43,092 nt of DNA from an uncultured Bacteroidales bacterium (GTDB taxonomy: Bacteria > Bacteroidota > Bacteroidia > Bacteroidales > UBA932), in NCBI GenBank assembly GCA_902491795.1, contig CABUIX010000013.1:1-43092 (forward strand). The letters run 5' to 3'. The notes under the pieces are model-generated. The model did not search any database and was not told the DNA's origin. It saw nothing but the letters and a program-made list of their open reading frames with translations. Both the position numbers and the translations under genes were made by a program. Below, piece by piece: positions 39,734 through 43,092 of the stretch (its first letter is position 1; every line of letters begins with the position of its first letter).

Positions 39734-41110
39734 TCATGAACGCACTGCACCAAAACGGTCCTCCAGAAGATCCTGCGTCTCCTTTATCTTCTGCTGCAGG
39801 ACTTCCTCCGTGTGCGCTTCACATATAAAACGCAGATAAGGCTCAGTGTTGGAAGGCCTGATGTTGAACCACCAGTCCTCAAATTCCAGCCTGTAGCCGT
39901 CAAAAACCATTACTCTGATCGGCTTTTCCTCAGCACTGAAATGCTCGCACACAGCCTTCATCGCTCCCTGCTTGTCATCAAGCTTGAAGTTGATCTCTCC
40001 TGAATTCCTGTACTTGACCATGGAATCCATCTGCTCGCTCAGGCTTATTCCCTTCTTTTTCAATGCCGAAACGATTCGCAGCACTATCAGCGACGAAAGA
40101 AGTCCGCTGTCGGAATAGAAGAAATCCTTGAAATAGTAATGCCCGGCGAGTTCACCTCCCCACAGGCCGTCAATCTCCCTGAGCTTGGGAGCGGCGAAGG
40201 CACGGCCAACCCTCCACGTATGGAGTTCGGCTCCGTATTTCTCCAGGAACTCTCCCACAGCCTTGGAACTGCGGATCTCCTGCAGAACCCTCGGGTTCTT
40301 CTCTCCCCTTTCGTCGCAGAAATACAATGCCATCAGGGCGATTACCAGGTCTGGAGCCACAAAACGAGCCTTGTCATCGACGAACATCACGCGGTCGGCA
40401 TCCCCGTCATAAATCACTCCGATGTCCGCGCCGGTTCTGCGGACCAGATCCTTGAGCGGCTCCACGTTCTTTGCAACGAGAGGATTGGGGTCATGATTCG
40501 GGAAACAGCCGTCTATGGTGTCAAAAATATATGACGGCTCTTCTCCGAACATCTCGTGGGCAAAGAGGCAGGACATGCCGTTCGAAAGGTCAAACGCTAT
40601 CTTCAGATTGCTGTAGTCGCCCTTGAACCTGGACATGAATTCCATGTAGTCCTTGTGGATGTCCAACTTGTGCACTTCGCCCCTCTTGCCGGCCGGAGGA
40701 GTCGGCTTCCCTTCGTCAATCCAGTCCCTTATCTGGCCGAGTCCGGTATCAAGTCCGACAGGCAGCGCATTCTCGCGGCTGACCTTCATTCCATTGTATT
40801 GTGCCGGATTGTGGCTGGCAGTAATCTGCACAGAAGCGCCGAACCCGTAGTTCACCGTGCTGAAATAGACCATGGGCGTACTGCTCAGGCCGATGTCCCA
40901 CACGTCGGCACCCGCATCGCGGATACCCTCGCTCAACGCATCATGGATCTCGTCGGACGAAACCCTGCAGTCGCGTCCCACGAGCACCTTGTCAACCCCG
41001 AGCAGCCTGGGTATGAAATATCCTATCTTGTACACGGTGTCACGGTCGAAGTCCACTCCGTAGACTCCCCGTATGTCGTATGCGTGAAATGCTCCCATAT
41101 CTGTGGTCAT
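39734..41110 (-). CDS. manB: Phosphomannomutase/phosphoglucomutase
   Basis: Interconverts hexose 6- and 1-phosphates for sugar-nucleotide synthesis. The 458-residue alpha-D-phosphohexomutase has four domains. They are marked by YDIRGVYG (11-18), the phosphoserine loop TASHNP (S99), the Mg2+ loop DGDADR, the sugar-recognition loop GGELAGHYYF (usually GGEMSGH) and the phosphate-binding RPSNTEPYLR near the C-terminus. Its ATG overlaps the def stop (ATGA). Mannose against glucose preference is not certain from motifs, and phosphoglucosamine is unlikely. Part of the ruvX-def-manB-M23 run. Confidence 0.92.
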   Translation of the reverse strand: MTTDMGAFHAYDIRGVYGVDFDRDTVYKIGYFIPRLLGVDKVLVGRDCRVSSDEIHDALSEGIRDAGADVWDIGLSSTPMVYFSTVNYGFGASVQITASHNPAQYNGMKVSRENALPVGLDTGLGQIRDWIDEGKPTPPAGKRGEVHKLDIHKDYMEFMSRFKGDYSNLKIAFDLSNGMSCLFAHEMFGEEPSYIFDTIDGCFPNHDPNPLVAKNVEPLKDLVRRTGADIGVIYDGDADRVMFVDDKARFVAPDLVIALMALYFCDERGEKNPRVLQEIRSSKAVGEFLEKYGAELHTWRVGRAFAAPKLREIDGLWGGELAGHYYFKDFFYSDSGLLSSLIVLRIVSALKKKGISLSEQMDSMVKYRNSGEINFKLDDKQGAMKAVCEHFSAEEKPIRVMVFDGYRLEFEDWWFNIRPSNTEPYLRFICEAHTEEVLQQKIKETQDLLEDRFGAVRS

Positions 41111-41661
41111 TTGATTTTTGAGTTGTATGCAGTATGTATTTTTCCGTGGGCAATGTTCTGCAGTTTGCGTGCCAGCATCTTCCGGCGTATCGGCGCCAGC
41201 AGGTCAGTAAAGAGGACACCGTCGAGGTGGGAAAACTCATGCTGTACCATCCTTGCGGCAAATTTGTCGAAAGTCTCGCGCTTCTTCTCCAGATTCTCGT
41301 CATAGTATTCCACTTCCATCGAAGAAGGACGGCGCACATCGGCATAAATCCCGGGGACACTCAGGCAACCTTCATTGTATTCACAGGTCTTGTCGCTCTC
41401 GCTCAGCACAACAGGGTTCACGAATGTGCGCCTGAATCCCTTGAGGTAAGGATAGACATCCGACATTATGTCGCCGTCAACCACAACGACCCTGAGGCTT
41501 ACTCCAATCTGGGGAGCGGCAAGCCCGCAGCCGTCGGAGGCCTTGAGAGTATCCCACAAATCTTCAACGAGGGACGATATTTCTTCTTTCTTTTCGAGGT
41601 CCGCAGGCTGGGCAATCTCGCGCAGAACCTCCGAACCATAGAGATAAATCGGCTTAACCAT
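41107..41661 (-). CDS. def: Peptide deformylase
   Basis: Metalloenzyme removing the formyl group from nascent proteins. The 184 residues contain the three family motifs: GCGLAAPQIG (44-53), EGCLSVPG (97-104, metal ligand C99) and QHEFSHLDG (140-148, ligands H141 and H145, catalytic E142). The usual aspartate in HExDH is serine here. The start codon lies within the last 8 nt of ruvX and the stop overlaps manB, so three genes are chained by overlaps. Confidence 0.96.
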   Translation of the reverse strand: MVKPIYLYGSEVLREIAQPADLEKKEEISSLVEDLWDTLKASDGCGLAAPQIGVSLRVVVVDGDIMSDVYPYLKGFRRTFVNPVVLSESDKTCEYNEGCLSVPGIYADVRRPSSMEVEYYDENLEKKRETFDKFAARMVQHEFSHLDGVLFTDLLAPIRRKMLARKLQNIAHGKIHTAYNSKIK

Positions 41662-42070
41662 TGTTCTTGTCCAAATAACTTTGCAAAATTATTGCCGCGC
41701 TGATCTTGTCGACCGAATTCTTGTCACGGCGTTCACTTTTCTTCATTCCACCGTCTATCATGGCACGGTGCGCAAGCACAGAGGTGAAACGTTCGTCCTC
41801 CAGTGTCACGGGCACGGACGGGAAGGCCTTTTTGAGTTGTTTCAGAAAGATTTCCACATCCGGAGCCGCCTGTGCCGGAGCTCCGTTCATGTTGAGCGGC
41901 CAGCCAACCACGAAGCGCTCGACGGTCTCGGAAAGGGCATATTTTTTTAGATATTCTATTATCTTTGCAGACGGAACAGTTTCGACAGGTGAGGCAAATA
42001 TCCGCAACGGGTCGCTGACCGCAACTCCGACCCTCGCTCTGCCATAGTCAATGCCTACTATCCTGTTCAT
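41654..42070 (-). CDS. ruvX: RuvX/YqgF Holliday-junction resolvase-like protein
   Basis: RNase H-fold protein of 138 residues from ATG 42070, thought to act in 16S rRNA 5'-end maturation and/or Holliday-junction cleavage. Motifs: GIDYGRARVGVA (6-17, catalytic D8), the VVGWPLNMNG strand, EDERFTS (91-97) and DKISAAIIL with the last acidic residue. A longer frame reaching 42163 overlaps the divergent M23 gene and is rejected. It heads the run ruvX-def-manB-M23 and is divergent from the next gene with only 24 bp between. Confidence 0.93.
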   Translation of the reverse strand: MNRIVGIDYGRARVGVAVSDPLRIFASPVETVPSAKIIEYLKKYALSETVERFVVGWPLNMNGAPAQAAPDVEIFLKQLKKAFPSVPVTLEDERFTSVLAHRAMIDGGMKKSERRDKNSVDKISAAIILQSYLDKNNG

Positions 42071-42076
42071 AATTCG

Positions 42077-42107
42077 CGAAATTAACGAAAAAGTATGGTA
42101 AGACAAA
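42077..42107 (-). promoter_or_regulatory. ruvX promoter
   Basis: Minus-strand TTTG (complement of 42104-42107, inside the divergent M23 gene), 19-bp spacer, then TAATTTCG (complement of 42077-42084), one mismatch from TAnnTTTG. The box ends 6 nt before the ruvX ATG. Confidence 0.55.
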
Positions 42108-42949
42108 ATAAGCCCGCCAGACAAAAGCTGTACAGACTGTCGCTCCTGGAAAACAGCACCCACCGGAGCATCAAGTCAATACGCTTCACGAAGGCGAGGG
42201 CAGTCGCATCCATAGCCGGAGCACTGATACTGCTTGTCTTGTTCATCTACTGCCTGATCGCTTTCACACCGCTGCGGACCGCCATACCGGGGTATCCGAA
42301 CGCGCATTCCAGGAAGACTGCAATCGAGAATGCAATAAAGATAGATTCTCTGGAAAATGCGATGCTGCGCTGGAATCTGTATGCAACCAACCTGAGCCGC
42401 GTCCTGGCAGGAGAGGCTACGGTTGACTTCGACAGCCTTCTGCGGCAGGCACGTGACGTACGGTACCTGTCGCAGAAGTCGGAAGAAGAGCTCCGCAGCC
42501 GCGACTCACTGCTCCGCGAGACTGTCATCAATGAAGAGCGCTTCGGAGTCGGCGATGCCGGAACAAGGTCGCTTCCTGTGGAAGGAATGCATTTCTATGT
42601 ACCCCTAAAGGGAGTGACGGCCAGAGGCTTCAACAGTGCGGACCATCCCGGAATAGACATAACGGCCCAAGCAGGGACAATTGTCAGTGCGACCCTGGGA
42701 GGCTCGGTGGTCTATACCGCATTCGACCCGACAAAGGGGCAGGTGGTAATCATCCAGCACCACGATGACCTCGTCAGCATATATTCAAACAACAGCGAGG
42801 CTCTTGTCTCTGTCGGGCAAGCCGTCAAGGCAGGAGACCCCGTAGCCATCGTGGGAAGCAGGCCCGGGGCACCAGACAGAGAATACCTGCATTTTGAACT
42901 TTGGCACAACGGGCACCCTCTGGACCCGTCAGAATACATCAATTTCTAA
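42095..42949 (+). CDS. Degenerate M23 (LytM-like) membrane protein
   Basis: The 284 residues have one membrane segment (about 36-58), a helical, partly charged region (about 75-150) and a C-terminal M23 fold (about 165-284). Zinc ligands H184 and D188 (DHPGID) and H266 are kept. The two other active-site histidines are lost: YxHN/YGH reads YSNNS (230-234) and the PHLH motif reads EYLHFELW, with Y264 for the first His. Orthologues in Bacteroidales that I recall keep both. Such degenerate LytM proteins (EnvC, NlpD) activate amidases rather than cut peptidoglycan, so a regulatory role is inferred. It is followed 2 nt later by dxr. Confidence 0.85.
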   Translation: MVRQNKPARQKLYRLSLLENSTHRSIKSIRFTKARAVASIAGALILLVLFIYCLIAFTPLRTAIPGYPNAHSRKTAIENAIKIDSLENAMLRWNLYATNLSRVLAGEATVDFDSLLRQARDVRYLSQKSEEELRSRDSLLRETVINEERFGVGDAGTRSLPVEGMHFYVPLKGVTARGFNSADHPGIDITAQAGTIVSATLGGSVVYTAFDPTKGQVVIIQHHDDLVSIYSNNSEALVSVGQAVKAGDPVAIVGSRPGAPDREYLHFELWHNGHPLDPSEYINF

Positions 42950-42951
42950 AC

Positions 42952-43092
42952 GTGAAAAAAAGAAGGATTGCAATACTCGGATCCACCGGCTCAATAGGCA
43001 CCCAGACACTTGACGTGATTCGCCGGCATCCGGACATGTTCGAAGTGGAACTCATTTCCGCTCGCCGCAGCGCTGACCTGCTGATAAGCCAG
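42952..43092 (+). CDS. dxr: 1-deoxy-D-xylulose-5-phosphate reductoisomerase, 5' part
   Basis: First 47 codons of dxr, cut by the window end. GTG start at 42952, two bases after the M23 stop. The N-terminus [20 protein letters not shown] (4-23) is the NADPH-binding glycine motif GSTGSIG of this enzyme, followed by [12 protein letters not shown]. The enzyme makes 2-C-methyl-D-erythritol 4-phosphate in the MEP isoprenoid pathway. The reading frame is open to the last base. Confidence 0.93.
   Translation, partial: MKKRRIAILGSTGSIGTQTLDVIRRHPDMFEVELISARRSADLLISQ

Noticed and set aside
1..43092. CRISPR arrays, intact insertion sequences, rRNA genes, phage or toxin-antitoxin modules
   Set aside because: Looked for regularly spaced repeats, transposase motifs and small paired ORFs; none was supportable beyond the recombinase relic and the left-end repeats.

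Overview
The window is chromosomal DNA from a Bacteroidota bacterium, most likely order Bacteroidales. The glutamine synthetase, tryptophanase, DUF4922, DUF6515, HU-CCDC81 and NamZ-type proteins are of the kinds seen in that order. Promoters fit the Bacteroidetes pattern TTTG-N18..20-TAnnTTTG, and Shine-Dalgarno sites are mostly absent. Most of the DNA is GC-rich by eye, around 55-62 percent. Genus cannot be settled from sequence alone; an Alistipes-like or uncultured gut/rumen Bacteroidales lineage would fit.

Layout. 1-427: a non-coding stretch with two diverged ~100-nt repeats carrying hairpins. 428-8493 (minus strand): cell-wall and housekeeping genes: rpsA, RNase Z, a LysM glucosaminidase and mltG in one run; corA; and fba-recR-mntP. 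8576-9696 (plus): gmk and nadD, divergent from fba. 9738-21117: a pectin (rhamnogalacturonan-I) saccharification locus. On the plus strand are a CE8-like pectinesterase, a two-headed esterase and a PL4-type rhamnogalacturonan lyase. Convergent to them are a GH106 alpha-L-rhamnosidase and a GH2 beta-galactosidase-type enzyme. There is no SusC/SusD pair. The GH106-GH2 pair is clearly more AT-rich than the three esterase/lyase genes and abuts a decayed serine-recombinase 3' end and a slightly aberrant tRNA-Leu, which suggests separate horizontal acquisition.

21730-28288: glutamine synthetase, an EamA permease, 5-formyl-THF cyclo-ligase, class I fumarase, RF2 and glutamate racemase. 28313-35836 (minus): a tightly overlapping operon that looks like peptidoglycan turnover or salvage. 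It encodes an HU-CCDC81 membrane protein, a Nudix hydrolase, a DUF4922 (HIT/GalT-like)-SpoIID fusion without signal peptide, an AmpG-like permease, a NamZ (GH171) exo-muramidase and a DUF6515 surface protein; murI converges on it. This operon, with its apparently cytosolic fusion of a nucleotidyltransferase/phosphorylase fold to a lytic transglycosylase fold, is the best candidate for an undescribed system here.

35933-43092: tRNA-Asn with a textbook promoter and terminator, tryptophanase, a GH43 enzyme, an active-site-complete LysM/M23 endopeptidase, phosphomannomutase, peptide deformylase and RuvX. These are followed by a divergent M23 protein whose two catalytic histidines are replaced (probably an amidase activator or scaffold) and the 5' end of dxr.

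Recurring regulatory theme: several genes (prfB, murI, the HU-CCDC81 gene, ruvX) have a TAnnTTTG-type box ending only 6-7 nt before the start codon, implying leaderless or near-leaderless mRNAs.
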